A stretch of 64,000 nt of DNA from Diphasiastrum complanatum. Taxonomy: Eukaryota; Streptophyta; Lycopodiopsida; Lycopodiales; Lycopodiaceae. Position 1 is the stretch's first letter. The number at the start of each line of letters is the position of its first letter. The stretch is from positions 44,649,634 through 44,713,633 of the forward strand of contig CM055112.1 of NCBI GenBank assembly GCA_029204225.1, read 5' to 3'. The notes under the pieces are model-generated. The model searched no databases, had not been told where the DNA came from, and saw nothing but the letters and a program-made list of their open reading frames with translations. The translations under genes were made by a program, and so were the position numbers. Shown piece by piece: positions 10,277 to 22,917 of this stretch.

Positions 10277-12181
10277 CTTCTTCTTCTTCTTTCAATTCCA
10301 ACAAGCACGCTCATTCATCTCATCTCGGAAGAAGGGAGGGATCCATCATCCAGGTCCAGCTAGCTATATGACAAATTTTCACTTCCCCAGTGGGTCCCGC
10401 CCCTGGCCGAAAATGGCTACATGTGTTGCTCCATAGCCATAATGCGCGTTCCCTCTCTTCCAGGCCGGCCCCAGATATTCAAGCTCTATACTAGGTTTGT
10501 GCCATCTCCGCATGTTAAAGCTCTATGCTAAACTTGTGCCATGTGGCATAAAGTCATGGACATACATGTTTGTGGACCCAAATAGTTGAGCACTTTTGGC
10601 ATATGGGATGCATTCATGGACCATAGTTGTTCCTGGGCTGCATAGATTCTCTGTGCTTCTGCCATGTGGCATGCTTGATTTACCATTGATAAGATTTTTA
10701 GAACCCACATTATGCTTGTATTTGGAGGCACATTGTAGGAATCCTCACATAGATACCCTCAATGACCCTGATCCCTCTCTTATTTGCTTTGTGTGAAAGT
10801 ATAAAACATATCTTCAAAATTTCCATGGCTACATTTTGTAAAATTCAATACAATAACTAATATTTTCATAACATGGGAAGCTTATAATACATTTATTAAC
10901 ATTAATATTTTAATGTAGGCTTAACTAATATAATCCAATAATTGCTACAATTTGATGTTAAATGACAATTCAATGCCATCAATAATATATCAATATATTG
11001 AATCACACTAACATAATGGCATGCTATACACATTGCCTATATGATGCATATAGCGCACACCCATGATATTGAACTGGTACATTAAGTTTGTTATTGTTAA
11101 CTTCAATATGTTTCCCAAGAGTTCATGTTTCAGCTATCCATCTTCTTCTTTTAAGATTAGTAGGATTGTGAAATTATTGTTGGTTGATTTAGATTGCTTA
11201 TGATTCTAGAATCCTACATTGAATAAGAATAGTAGTCTAAGAAAGCTCCATTTGAAGTTTTTGTCATCCATCCTCTGCATCAACAGAAGCTTGAACGAAC
11301 TCCAATTGATGAACAATTCGTTATCCTATGGAAGCTAGCATGCAAGGCCTTTGATTTGTGTAAGAGTAGGTGAATTAATAGAGATTCAAATTGCAAGGTT
11401 GATTATAGCATCAAAAACAGCTTCTTTAGGAGGGTCTTTTTATGGAAAGCTGAAAATTGATTTGGCTTTAACTTGGCCAATCAGGAGCCGCTTGCAATGC
11501 TTCAGGGCTTCAAGTTCAAGGCTTAGCCACAAGGAGGTTTTTTCTCCTAAGCTTGGAATATGTACTAGCTGTAACATTCCAAAATATGTAGATCATATCT
11601 ACTCCATAAATAGTTTGATGAATTCCGGCTAAAACATAAAGTCAATCTAAAACACGAGGAATTGAGATCTATTAAACATGAACATTTTCTTAGCTTGAAC
11701 CTCCCAATGTTGATATAACACAATTACTCAGAGTTTCAAGTAAAAACTTTGGTGACATATTTTCATAAAATCTCATTGCTATAGCTGCTTACAAGCCAAT
11801 TGACAACAAATTGCTCCCAATCAAATGAAGTGCATGTGGAAAACATGATTCAAATATTAGATCTAGGCATTGAATGATTGCACTTATCTCCACTATCCAA
11901 ATATTAGACAAACCATTTACAAATTTGCTACTATGATCAAACAAATACCACACTCGCATTGAATAGATATAATAGAACATGAAGAACTTTTAGATATGAA
12001 CCTTTACCTACAATTAACAAGCCATACAATAGCTAAAATCATCAGTATAATATCCATTATTAAGATCCAAAACTAGTTGTTCCAACAACAAATGCAAATT
12101 CATAGAATGATCTCCTAACCAACAATGGACTACTTAACCTCTTTCTCCATAAATTTTACCCTATTTATAGGCATGAGAGAT

Positions 12182-12184
<3 letters not shown>

Positions 12185-12276
<92 letters not shown>
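12185..12276. repeat. (TC)n microsatellite, about 46 units
   Basis: A pure TC tract of about 92 bp in inverted-repeat arm A. The mirror arm carries (GA)n at 43,615-43,716, of similar but not identical length. Confidence 0.97.
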
Positions 12277-12278
<2 letters not shown>

Positions 12279-12479
12279 GGATGTTTCTTTGTTAAAATAT
12301 ATCACGCTATGCTACTATACCACTAGACAACAACATGCTACCATCATTTCGAGAACTAAAGGTCCTACATCAATACCCCCCCCTAAACCTGCATGTTATT
12401 GTTTCAAGAAAAAAAATTCCCTCTCTTTTTTTATGATTCTACATAGACACCAATTATGATGATCTCTCCATGCACAACT

Positions 12480-12812
12480 TTTACATAGACATTATAGTCT
12501 CTATCAAAGGTTGGAATCTTAAATCATGGTCATTTTTCTTATACCATTTTCTGGCAGACTGTTTAAGTCCATAGATGCTTTTGTGCATCTTGCAAGTGTA
12601 ATCAGAGAATGATTTACATGTAAAACCTGGTGGCTGATCCATCTAGAGTTCCTCTTCGAGTTCTCCATGTAGGAATGTAGTCTTCTCGTCCACAATGTGG
12701 ATCTTCAAGTTGTATGCTGTTGCGTATGCAATCAATAAGCATACAGAGGTATGCTTTACAACTAGAGAAAAGGTTTTAGTATAGTCAATGCCATATTTCG
12801 GCTAATTCCGGC
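12480..12812 (-). pseudogene. Copia reverse transcriptase scrap
   Basis: On the minus strand, degraded RT text is readable: KYGIDYTKTFSLVVKHTS, then a LKIH-VDEKTTFLHGELEEEL stretch equivalent to the usual LDVKTAFLHGDLEEEI, then MDQPPGF and MHKSIYGLKQSARKWY. Stops and substitutions are present. It is cut off at both ends and joined at about 12,812 to a repeat shared with inverted repeat B. Confidence 0.8.
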
Positions 12813-12814
12813 TA

Positions 12815-12972
12815 AGGCTCCTTCTAGCATGGCTATGGCTATCTCCCATCTAGTTGATGTTAAAGCTTCTTCCTACTAGCATGAATATGGATGCTAAAAA
12901 GGCAATGCAAGCATAGGATGAGTATTCGGAGGGTAAGATCCCAGCTCTTCTCTCGTTTCTCTACTTAGGAAC
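12815..12972. repeat. 158-bp dispersed repeat (third copy)
   Basis: The segment from GGCTAAGGCTCCTTCTAGC to CTCTACTTAG matches 29,040-29,215 and, inverted, 57,510-57,680. Matching stops at CTACTTAG in all three, so that edge is probably a genuine element end. Which element it belongs to is not clear. Confidence 0.8.
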
Positions 12973-13894
12973 TAAACTCAATGACGGCTTAACCTATCCC
13001 AAAATAATGACTTAACCTAAAATCCAACTTCACAAAGGTTTAACCTACTTGTGAAAGGCCCAACAATAAAAAAAAAAACTAATTAACTTGGTTCATAGGG
13101 AGAAATTATAATACACACAGTGTCACAACCATAAGATCGTCACAGAGGAGAACTCTCAATGAAAGAAAAAAAAGCTCTATTATGCAAATGAGGTTCTTCT
13201 TGCAAAATGGACATTGTCACTCCTATATATACTTGGAGTGGTGGTCACTTACAAAAGAGCACTATGGGACAAGTAGTTAACTTAACTTTTAATTAAATTG
13301 GTGCCATGGGACAAACCCCCAATGGACCATAAACAACTGAACTAACTTAAATTGAACTTACTTAGACTAGCTTAAGTTCCAATGTTTTAGACTTAGGCTT
13401 AGAACATGGCATGGCCTAAACTTGAATAATCTAGTTCTAGTCTTAAGTCTATATACTTTTCAAAATGGCTCAAATATTCCTTGGAATATTAGCTTACATT
13501 ATTTCCTCCGTCAAAAGATTGGCATTCCCACGCCAATTGTCACTGCCTATTGTCTTGTCTGGTCTTCCCGCAGCTCTACATTGATGGCAACCCGGACTTT
13601 ATGATCTTCTCTACCAATCTATTCCATTCTCTCAAATCAAATTTTGTCCAAAAATAGTTGCGGTCGATAGTACTCAATTATGTACACGTACCAACATTCA
13701 ACCATGTCAATGTGAAGTGCGTTGGTGATTGCCACCCGATAGTGAAGTCGTGCCACATTGATATGATCCATGGGTGTGCTTAGGGGCTTATTTAGATCCA
13801 AAACTATTGGCGACAGAAAGTAGAAAGGAATCATATCATAGGCCGCAATTATATGCAAATTACCTAACATGGCGGTGTGGATCTATATGATGTC
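12973..13894. other. Spacer with no recognised gene
   Basis: AT-rich sequence with scattered short frames that resemble nothing known to me. It lies between the dispersed repeat and the LTR starting at 13,895. Confidence 0.5.
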
Positions 13895-14726
13895 TGTGAA
13901 AAAAGTACAAAAAGGACCAAGAGTGGATCTTAATCTGATCCTCAAGAGGGATTGGTTGTCAGATTACTTGATCTATCAATCTCCTTCAGATTAAGATCAA
14001 TCTAGATCAATTCTAGACACAAAATCCTAACAAAAACAATCATTAATTGAAGGTAAGTGTACTTTATGGTTTCACACGTGTGAAACAATGTCTGAGTACG
14101 GACTCCAACCTGAAAATCAAGTACACATTGATAGAACCTCAAAACAATCAAAACAAATGTAGACAAATGGAGAAAATCACTCAAAATTGCTTCCAAAACC
14201 AAGATTGGTGTCTCACACTGATTATGGCCAAATGTGGCTCTATATATACAATAAGTGGGAGCTCGTGGTACTGATCATCCCTTTGATCCCACATGTGTGA
14301 AGGTGCTTTGTCATATGATGATTCATCATGCAAAACTGACACTTGGACAAAACCTTCTATTTTGAGCACTTTTGGTCCATTTTCCTTCTATATGGAGATC
14401 TACTTGAAAATCTTCTAAAAGTCAAAATTCGTCTACTTCAGCCTATTCCACACATGTGAGCTGTCCTCTACACATGGGATGTGACATGTAACCAAAGGAT
14501 GTGGCTCGTGCAAGCAATAGATTGATGCCATGTGTCATATGTCTAGAAAACTAGTTTTTGGCCTTTTTAGCCACTAGAACTTGAATTAAATCATATGTAC
14601 AACCTATATGATTATGGTACATGACAAGTACACAATTTTCACATGTGGGAACAGGCTCCACACATGTGTGTTTATCTATATACAAGATTTTTGGCCTCTA
14701 CCAAGCTTATTATTGCATTTTTCACA
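13895..14726 (-). repeat. 3' LTR of a non-autonomous copia-like element
   Basis: The 832-bp LTR has TGTGAAAAA and TTTTTCACA ends, the same terminal inverted repeat as the left-edge copia LTR. It shares its first 166 bases with a partial LTR at 17,679-17,844 in the same orientation. A TATA-like TATATATA lies near 14,240-14,250. The palindrome TTTCACACGTGTGAAA (14,070-14,085) and GTACGGAC (14,096-14,103) are present, with further CACATGTG variants near 14,288, 14,451 and 14,661. On the minus strand GAGGAG just upstream (14,727-14,732) is the likely polypurine tract. Confidence 0.87.
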
Positions 14727-14833
14727 CTCCTCAAAAATCTAACTTGGTAAATCTAGCTTGATGGAAAACATGATGATCTTGAACTTGACTCCATGGGCTG
14801 AATTGGTCTTTGCTAGTTCAAAAGGTGTGAAGA

Positions 14834-16085
14834 TCAGCCAATGAGCTTGATGTTGATCTGAAATCCCCATATCCATGATAGTGCTTTTTTGATGTTGACA
14901 TCTTTCATGAGCTTGAGAGCTTTGCACCACCCTAGCACCTCCAAAATTGATTCCTTCCAATTTTCATGTAGATGCTTGACTTTGAGGCTTGCTCCTTCTT
15001 CATGTGCATGCTCCTCTTTGATGTAAATCGGAGACCTCCATGTCTCATAATGATCACAACAAGTATGACCATTCAATATGCACTTCCTATGATTATCAAG
15101 ATTTTTTATGCTAGAAACATAAGTCCAAAAATCACCACAACTTGGCATGATTTTTTCAATATTGAAATCAAAAGGTATTTCCATCTCAATAAGGCTAACA
15201 ACTTGCTTATGGATATAAGTGTCCACTTTGGATGCTCATAAGAAGTTTACAACTTGCCTTTAAGATTGAAAACTCACAATTTTCATCTTTGTGAATGAAC
15301 ACATCATTCATGATCTTATTGAAACCAAAAGATCCTACATTATGAAGATATTTCCATTTCCTTGACTTCATAACTAATGTAAGATTACAAGGAAAACATA
15401 TTTTGCTATCTTTTAAGGCATCACACTCAACTAGTATTGCCTTAATCCACCTTTGAGATACAAAAATCTCTTCAAAGCAAATTGGTTCTTCATAAGTTGA
15501 CATGATAGCATAAATGAAACTATTTTCATTTTGTGATTGCTGCTCCTTTTTCTTGATTGATTTCTCTTGGATCATAACAATAAATTTGAGCTTATCTAAA
15601 GTTCCAAGCAAAATATTTTCCAAGGACATAAAATAAATCCAAGTTACTTTCATGAAAGTGACATCTATCTTTGCATCTTGAACCAAACAATGCACTTCCA
15701 AATGAAAAATTTCAAAAGATTTGACACGTGTTGTGAGGGACTTTTGAAGACAAATCTTGCAAGTCCTTGTGAGACTCCAAGCCTCATTCACCTTTCCACA
15801 AAGGAAACACCTTTCCTTGGACTTGTCTTTCTTGTATTTGCATTTTGAACTTGAAGCTCCATCCTTCACCTTGGCCCCCTTGCTTTGGTTCTCGTTAGAT
15901 GGACTGGTCTTCTTTTTGTAGCATCTTGAAAAAAAATATCCTCCTTTGCCACAAAGGTTGCACCTAGGATCTTTTCTTTCCTTCAATAGGTTGCCACCTA
16001 TTGATGCCATGTGAATAAAAACCTGTGATATGATTCTACAAATGTAATTTATGACTTTCAAGAGACTAGATTTGAACATCTTCAA
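14834..16085 (-). pseudogene. Internal frame of the non-autonomous LTR element
   Basis: Two minus-strand frames, 16,085-15,207 and 15,226-14,834, overlap by 20 bp and look like one frame broken by a shift. The first contains CNLCGKGGYFFSRC, a zinc knuckle whose histidine is tyrosine, and a second cysteine cluster CFLCGK...CKIC. A later stretch EEPICFEEIFVSQRWIKAIL resembles the start of copia RT (the segment ending in KWVYK) but is heavily changed. Integrase and the RT catalytic core are absent. It is best seen as a degenerate gag-pol derivative that relied on a helper element. The region after 15,200 encodes nothing I recognise. Confidence 0.6.
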
Positions 16086-17666
16086 TAATCTAGAATGATC
16101 TACAAAAGATCTAGCTCACAAACCTAAGAATCAATCTTCACACTAATGACTAGTCACTTGGAAACTTTGCTTTGATCACTAAGACAAAAGCACACAATCT
16201 TTGAATCAAATCACAAAAGAAATCAGATCCAATCTCCTATTAGCCTCATCAAATACCAATAACTCTTTATTTTGAAAGTTGAAATGGATATGAAAAAGAT
16301 TTGACACCTAGATTTTCCTTTTCACTTGACTAGTTCTCTCAACACTTGAGATTCTTGAACAAAAGATGGGTTTTGTTTCAAACACCTAAAAATCAAACTT
16401 AATCACTTCTTTTGGACTCACTCTTGACCCAAATAATCTCACTCTTGAGATTTAGAATGAATTTGATTTGATTTGAATACAAACTATACCACCAATTTTT
16501 CACATAGCTTAAAAATTACACAACTAGAGATTCACAAAGATCTCAACCATGAATGAATACTCAAATATGGACTCCTCCTCATTCTAGACATCAAATGGGA
16601 TCACAAATTGACCCTCACACTCTCACAAAGAAAGCTGAATAGAACTAATTTGAGTTTCATACATACTATGTCAATTTTTGCTCAGCCAATTGAAATCAAT
16701 CACTCCTATTGGATTCCACCAATTACTCTACCTTTTAAGACTTGGAATGAAATTCAAAATCAAAAGTTGTGATTTTTCTCACTAAGATATTGTGCTTCAA
16801 AGAGCTAATGCCACTTAGAAAGACTTGATCACATAGGAGAAGTCAAATTCTTCACCAATAACAACACATAATGAGCTTCTAGATCTTGCCCTCTACAAAG
16901 GAAGGAACTCTTAGAAAATTGGATCTCTCTCTACACATTTGTCATAGACACCTTAATGACTCTTTTCAAACCTTACAATCACTCAAACAAATTGATTAGG
17001 GTTGAACAATGTGACTTGGATCTCAGTCTCTTTTCTAGAACTCTCAATTGAAGCCAATCTATGTCAAATTCTACAAAAGATTTGCATAGATGCTCTATAT
17101 GCACTAGAAACTCTCAAAGGTTTCACTTGGAGGATAGATCCAAAGGTTTTACTAGAAACTCTCAAATGTTTTCTAGCAAAATGATGCTTCTAAACTTGAC
17201 CCTATCACTCTTGAACAAATCTAGAGTGATGGTACAATGGATTTCAACATCTCACCTTGCATATCACTCCTTAATCTATGATTTTTAGTAAAATCTCTCT
17301 TAACTTCAACATACACTCAAAAAATCAGAGAAGATCAATTAATGCACCTATTTCAAGCTTCAATTTTAATTTTCTGGCTGATATAATCCAAGGACTAATC
17401 AAATGATTAGATTTACTTTAGAAAATGCTTGATTTTGCACCAGATATCACTCAAATTGGGTATGTGAGTCAAATTCTACAAATTTCTGAAATTTCTCTGC
17501 CAAAACTGGAGATGTACAGCCTCACACGTGTGAAAAGGGTTCCTACAGCCCACAACAAGATCTAGACCAAAAATTTTGAGGATAGCTATCAAATCCAACT
17601 CGCTACACAAAATTTGACTAGTTTCCAAAAAACTGCTATCAATTTCAACAAAACCTCTTGTACTTG
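16086..17666 (-). other. Leader/internal region of the non-autonomous LTR element
   Basis: About 1.6 kb with no useful frame, rich in CTCAAAGGTTT-like and TTCACAAA words. A palindrome CTCACACGTGTGAAAA sits at 17,521-17,536. It lies between the primer site and the degenerate internal frame. Confidence 0.6.
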
Positions 17667-17678
17667 GCTCTAATACCA
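17667..17678 (-). promoter_or_regulatory. Primer binding site of the non-autonomous element
   Basis: The minus strand reads TGGTATTAGAGC, one change from the usual TGGTATCAGAGC, directly abutting the LTR at 17,679. Confidence 0.85.
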
Positions 17679-17844
17679 TGTGGAAAAAGTATAAAAAGGA
17701 CCAAGAGTGGATCTTAATCTGATCCTCAAGAGGGATTGGTTGTCAGATTACTTGATCTATCAATCTCCTTCAGATTAAGATCAATCTAGATCAATTCTAG
17801 ACACAAAATCCTAACAAGAACAATCATTAATTGAAGGTAAGTGT
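17679..17844 (-). repeat. Truncated 5' LTR of the non-autonomous element
   Basis: Bases match the first 166 bases of the LTR at 13,895, starting TGTGGAAAAAG. After GGTAAGTGT the sequence switches to copia RNase H, so about 0.67 kb of this LTR, including its promoter region, has been lost. Confidence 0.88.
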
Positions 17845-18543
17845 TCCACAAAATAGGACTGCCGTTGAAGAAGAATGTAAATCTAGATGTGGACTTGCAA
17901 TTGTCTGCATCTCCTCCCCAACTCGCATGAGAATAACCACTGAGATGATGAAGATTGTCGTTGTTGACATCTCCATAGCAGATGCACAGGTCCATGGTAG
18001 CTCGAATATACCTCATGACTCGAATAAGAGTCTTCCAATGGGTAATGTCAGGATTAGCCATGTATTGGCTGAGTGAGCTAACAACAAAAGATATATCTGG
18101 TCTTGTATTTGAATCCTTGTTCAATGAGGAATGTGTTGATCCTCTGAAACCAAGCCTTGGCAGACTGTTTCAAGCCGTATAGTGCCTTGTGGAGTTTATA
18201 GACATGATTCTTCATGCCTTCCAGAATGTATTCTTCGGGCTAGATCATGTAGATATCTTCTTGTATAACTTCGTTCAGATAGGCTGTTTATACATCAAGT
18301 TCATGTACTTCAAGGTTGGCAGCTGCAGCATAAGACAAGAGCATTTGGATTGACGAATGTTTGACGACTGGAATAAAAGTCTCACTATAGTCGACATTTG
18401 GGATATGGGTGAATCCTCGTGCTACCAGTCTAGCCTTCCTTCGATCATTTACTCTGTTGGCATTATATTTGATCTTAAAGATCCATTTGCAATCAACGAT
18501 ATTCATGACAAACCATGCTTCTGGCGTTTCATTGTTTTATTGA
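17845..18543 (-). pseudogene. Copia RT-RNase H fragment with an internal deletion
   Basis: The minus strand from 18,506 reads VDCKWIFKIKYNANRVNDRR, KARLVARGFT, NVDYSETFIPVVKHSSIQML and, after a stop, ALYGLKQSAKAWFQRINTFL. Near 18,125 it jumps straight to RPDISFVVSSLSQYMANP of RNase H. The stretch that should hold the YVDD catalytic loop is missing. It is cut by the LTR scrap on the left and by another LTR near 18,544 on the right. Confidence 0.87.
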
Positions 18544-18772
18544 TGTTTGGCTGTGTAATCTAGAATGATCGTGATTTCCATCACTAACGTTCTGTTTGTT
18601 CTGATAGACGTAGTCATGCTTACGGATAGAGTCGTATAGGTCGTTTGCTGCGCACAAACATTTTCTGTTCGAGTTTGTTTCTCATTCGTGTTCGTCTTAC
18701 CCCTTTGAGCTAATTTTTTGTTTCTAACATACAACACTTTTTCTCAACTCGTTCATCTCCCTCTCTCCAACA
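18544..18772 (+). repeat. Short 5' LTR of a plus-strand copia element
   Basis: The 3' end CTCTCCAACA is fixed by the adjoining primer site. The 5' end is proposed at TGTTTGG (18,544), where the neighbouring copia RT stops. TGTTTGG and CCAACA form an imperfect terminal inverted repeat and give a 229-bp LTR. The start is less certain than the end. Confidence 0.65.
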
Positions 18773-18785
18773 TGGTATCAGAGCC
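18773..18785 (+). promoter_or_regulatory. Primer binding site, plus strand
   Basis: TGGTATCAGAGCC follows the LTR end CCAACA directly and is complementary to initiator tRNA-Met. Confidence 0.9.
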
Positions 18786-21753
18786 ATTTTCATAGCTTGA
18801 TAAGCTTCCACAAAACAAGACTCTACTAGCCGATAGAGTAATTGTTTTCTTGTTATGTATTTTTCAGTATCAGATTTTCATACTTAAGTCACTAATAGTT
18901 TCTCCTATCACTTAGACTAACTCTTCATGAATTCAGCAAACTACCAAATGCCATCCTCTTGTTGTTTTCCAATTAATCCCTTTCATGGAATTCAAATTAA
19001 TCCCTTTTGATAAAAATTTTGAGGTTCAATTGACAAGTGATAGGTTGATGGCTTCGAATCATCTTGTACTCCATGGTGTAACCGTCTCCAAGGAGGAGAA
19101 GGGCAATTTATTCAAAACCGACTTTCAATAAAGCTTATAGCACCTTTTACATCATTTCTTTCTTTCATTTTGTCAAAAAGGTACTTGAATATAGTTTTGG
19201 CCTCTCCAGATAATTTCAAAATTGATCAATCAGATTGTATTTCAATCTTTCGTATTGTGTCGACCTCGACAATTCTTTTCGTCCAAGGCACTTGAATGTC
19301 TTATAAGCATTTTCACCTGCAAAATTTTATTTTGACTGGTATATTTTGCAGTGTCCTCAATCGATAAGGATTCATCGATTTTTATCCAGAACTCTTTCAA
19401 TTGTGAAGCAATGTTACTAATTTCTTGATTTTAGCTAGAACTCCAAATTGTCTTCGATAATCTTTGATGGATCATGGTTAATTACTGTTTGAACAATTTT
19501 GAACTTGCCAACGTTTTATATTTTGTGGAATCTGTTTGGACTTTATGATAAGGTCATGGTCCTAATTCTTCAAGGACATCCTTAATCTTCAAAAGGGTAT
19601 TATTTGTCATGATCATTGATTTAATTGTCGTATTTTTGCTAGTTTGTTGTTTTCGTCTTGAACTGAACTTTGATTGTCGTTGTTTGAAGGACCCTTAGCC
19701 TTTGGACCTTTCCTTGAAACTTAAGTCAGTGCCTTAAAGGTACATGCTGGGCATCTTTTACTAATCATAGTTTAACAAGTACATTGATCAATTACAACAT
19801 GGCAACCAATGGCCATTAACAACCATAGATATATTTGTCCATCAGAGTCACTTATAAGTATTGCTACTTAACAAACTTATTAAAAATAGTAAAGTCTTAA
19901 AAATAGCTCTAATTCTTCTGATATAACTGTCATTTGACGACTTGATACATTTGAACCTGCCATAGAATTTTATAGCTACTCTTTAACATAGCTACGTTCG
20001 TACATCAATAACAAGTGGCAGCAGATTTTGCACATATGAGATACATCCAGCACATTTTCTTCTAGAAAATCAGCATCAATGATTGTAGTTGCTAAAATTT
20101 TGAAATTTTGACCAAAAAAATGCACTACATGTTCCCCCCCCACTTAAATGTGAAGCATTCCCGCGAACAGAGGGAATAGTCTTTGACATTTGATTTTGTA
20201 TCATATTGATTTAGCCTTATGATCTTTTCATCTTTTCAGCATTTCAATGTTTTCTTCGTCAATTAATGGGCTCATCACACGATATAGTGTGATGCTAACC
20301 ATTATTATTCAACAGCATGAATCCAAAGGCCATTGATTAAACCTTTAGATCTTTCAGCAACATTGTCTTTATCCAGAATAAAAATCCTACATTACATCCA
20401 ACCCGTGTCTGAAGAAAATATGCTCCCACTCCCATCAAATCATAATGTAATGCCCATCATCAAAACCATGCATGGTTGGATAATGTTGATGCAATCTTCA
20501 TTGTCGTAACAAGATATGAATGCAGTTTCTCAGCTTTGTGTCTAGGTCTTCATATAATGTAGTGCGTGCAATGCAACCTATTCTAAAATTTGGATCTTCG
20601 TCATTCACATTGTAAATATATCTCATTCTCATGAAAACCTATTCACTCCCTTAAATAATAGGTAGATTTGTTTTTTTTCAAGCAAATATTCATACTATAC
20701 CTCACATTTCTACTCTCATAGATAGATTTTGAATGAAATCTGATATTTTCTTTTCTTACTAAAGAAAATCTATGATCCAATTATAATTCTCAAGACCTTA
20801 TGAACAACAAAATAGAAAACACTCATCATATTCTCTCCACTCATTATTCCACTCATTACTCAAAAGATCTCACAAATACCCTCAATAAAAGATCCAAGGT
20901 AGTCTTCAACAACAACAGATGTCTTTGACATAGATCCATAATCATCAATTGGTGTTTTCTCTGTTTTTTTTTTTTTTAGTGCTCACCTCCCCACTAGTAA
21001 TGTTTTATCCCTTCCAAATCTTCATATTTCCTCTCAATACCACCCTCATGATACTATTCAACAAAAAAAATGCCCATCCAAAGCATTAGAACATTGCATC
21101 CCATCTTCAGATCAATGCATAATACAAGTAGGCATGAAATGCAACATATCGGTCTTTATATAGGATGGATGCATACATCATAGTATCTATATGATGCAAG
21201 TGTAATGTGTGTGGATATTTTACCTCCAATCTTCATATAGAGTGTATCACTTTCCAAGATGTATACTATATCTTTCTCAAATAAGATGAAATATTTTTCT
21301 CAAGATAGCCTCTCACACATTTGTGTCATAAAACTAAAGTTAGTTGTTTAATTCATGGTAGTTGAACCACTAGTTTTTCCTTACTATAAGCTTAAAAAAT
21401 AAAAGTATTTGATAGATATGGCAAATTGAGTTTGTAAAAATATAATCATTGAAATATGTGCATCTCGTCCATAAACACACACTATATTTGAATTTGTATT
21501 GGATCCTACATTCAAGCTATCATTGCATATTGTATATTCTATTAAAACAATATCTTCATAGGCTGATCATATATATTTCAAACCTGAAGTTCACATTGAT
21601 ATGTAAATTTCTTAATCCTCCATTCACATATTAAAATATGTCGCCAAATTATGTGTCTAGCTAATTAAGGTAACAACTTTGAGTGATAGTCATTTTTCTA
21701 AATAATCTCATTGTCATGCCATCATTTATGTTTCTATTTGTATTACTATTAGT
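18786..21753. other. Long AT-rich stretch between primer site and gag frame
   Basis: Nearly 3 kb without a recognisable frame. A copia leader is normally a few hundred bases, so either an unrelated insertion lies here or the primer site and the downstream gag belong to different elements. A C-run with CCCCCCCCACTTAAATG is at about 20,134. No LTR or terminal inverted repeat pair could be defined by eye. Confidence 0.5.
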
Positions 21754-22917
21754 ATGTCTCATATAGGTAGCTCTTCGTCTTCATCATCCAACGAAGCTAG
21801 AATCATTGACAAGTTCAATGGTTCTAACTTCTACATATGGAAGTTAAAACTCCGGATGATGTTGATAGATAGAGATCTTTGGGATGTCATAGAAGGTGCT
21901 GACCTGAAACCAGAAGATGGTGATCAAGCAAAGGCATGGAAGATCAAAGATCAAAAGGCCTTAGCAAGTATCACACTCAATCTGGCCGACTCCCAAATAT
22001 CTCACATTACCACATGCAAAACATCTAAGGATGCATTAGATTTGTTATCAAATATCTATGAGACTCATGATGTAACCACTAGATTACATCTTAGAAGAAA
22101 GTTCTTTACTCTTAGCATGTCTGATTCTACTGCCATCACTTCTCACATCAACAGCTTCAAGTCTTTATTGGATCAGTTATCAGCTGTAGGATGTTCTATT
22201 CAAAATGATGATGTCATTATGACTTTGCTTTCTTCTCTTCCAAAGTCGTATGAACATTTTGTGCTGATGATCTCCACACAATCCGATCTCACTCTTCAAA
22301 AGGTGATTGGTCAGCTACTTCAAGAAGAAATGCGGGGAAAGACTAGCAGCCTGTCTATCAAAGACAAATCCATGGCTCTATACACCAAGAAGAAAGACTA
22401 TTCCAAGGGCAAGAATCAAGTGCAGCAGCAACAACAGAAGCCTCATACTCAAGGTGAGATTAGTGGATCACGAAAGAAGCTTTTCTGTAGATATTACAAG
22501 AGAGCCAATCACAACATTAAGGAGTGTCATATCTGGATCTACAACGAGATGAAGATGCAACAACAACAGCAGCCAGACTCCTCCAACGCGAAGAATTCAA
22601 GGAGCAAGATATACACAGTGTTAACGGCTTACAACAACAGCAACAAAGACTGTGATAGCTTGTACCTAGACAATGATGCTACCCAACACATAACCTCTCG
22701 CAAGGAATGGTTTACCGAGTATGCAGCTTACAACAGAGATCAATTCATCTACCTCGGAGATTCAAGCACCATACGCGTTGAAGGCAAGATCACATTCAAT
22801 AACGATCTATCTATTTGTGTTCCCAACATCCTTCATGTTCCTCAGTTATTAAAGAACCTATTATCAGTCTCTAAGATAACTGATGAGGGCTACACTGCTA
22901 CTTTCTCATCTGAGTAG
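21754..22917 (+). pseudogene. Copia gag-protease frame
   Basis: A 387-residue plus-strand frame begins MSHIGSSSSSSSNEARIIDK and continues with a typical copia gag (FNGSNFYIWKLKLRMMLID, LLSSLPKSYEHF, GQLLQEE). Two signature sites are damaged. The zinc knuckle reads CRYYKRANHNIKEC, with the second cysteine now tyrosine. The protease reads LYLDNDATQHI where DSGAT is expected. The frame stops at 22,915-22,917; pre-integrase text (NNTILWHSRFGHVNTRSL) continues to about 23,115 and then ends. Integrase and RT are absent. Gag could still be made, but the element could not move by itself. Confidence 0.87.

Larger units (their letters stand above)
9799..12430. repeat. Inverted repeat A, left arm
   Basis: This 2.6-kb segment is the reverse complement of 43,463-47,018. 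The outer junction is at GAGCAAGCATGACTT (9799) against its complement ending at 47,018; the inner junction is in a T-run at 12,430 against 43,463. A 63-residue test frame (11,980-11,789 minus, against 43,929-44,120) differs at 2 residues. The arm is about 0.9 kb shorter than its partner, mostly because the GST gene has been deleted from it. About 10.45-12.15 kb holds no frame of note. A TATA-like CTATTTATAG lies at 12,164-12,173 on both arms. Confidence 0.93.

Noticed and set aside
10087-10314. 75-codon frame over the GST remnant
   Set aside because: It is created by the deletion joining the GAA leader repeat to GST exon 2 in the wrong frame; also 46,515-46,790 in the intact copy is only an alternative frame.
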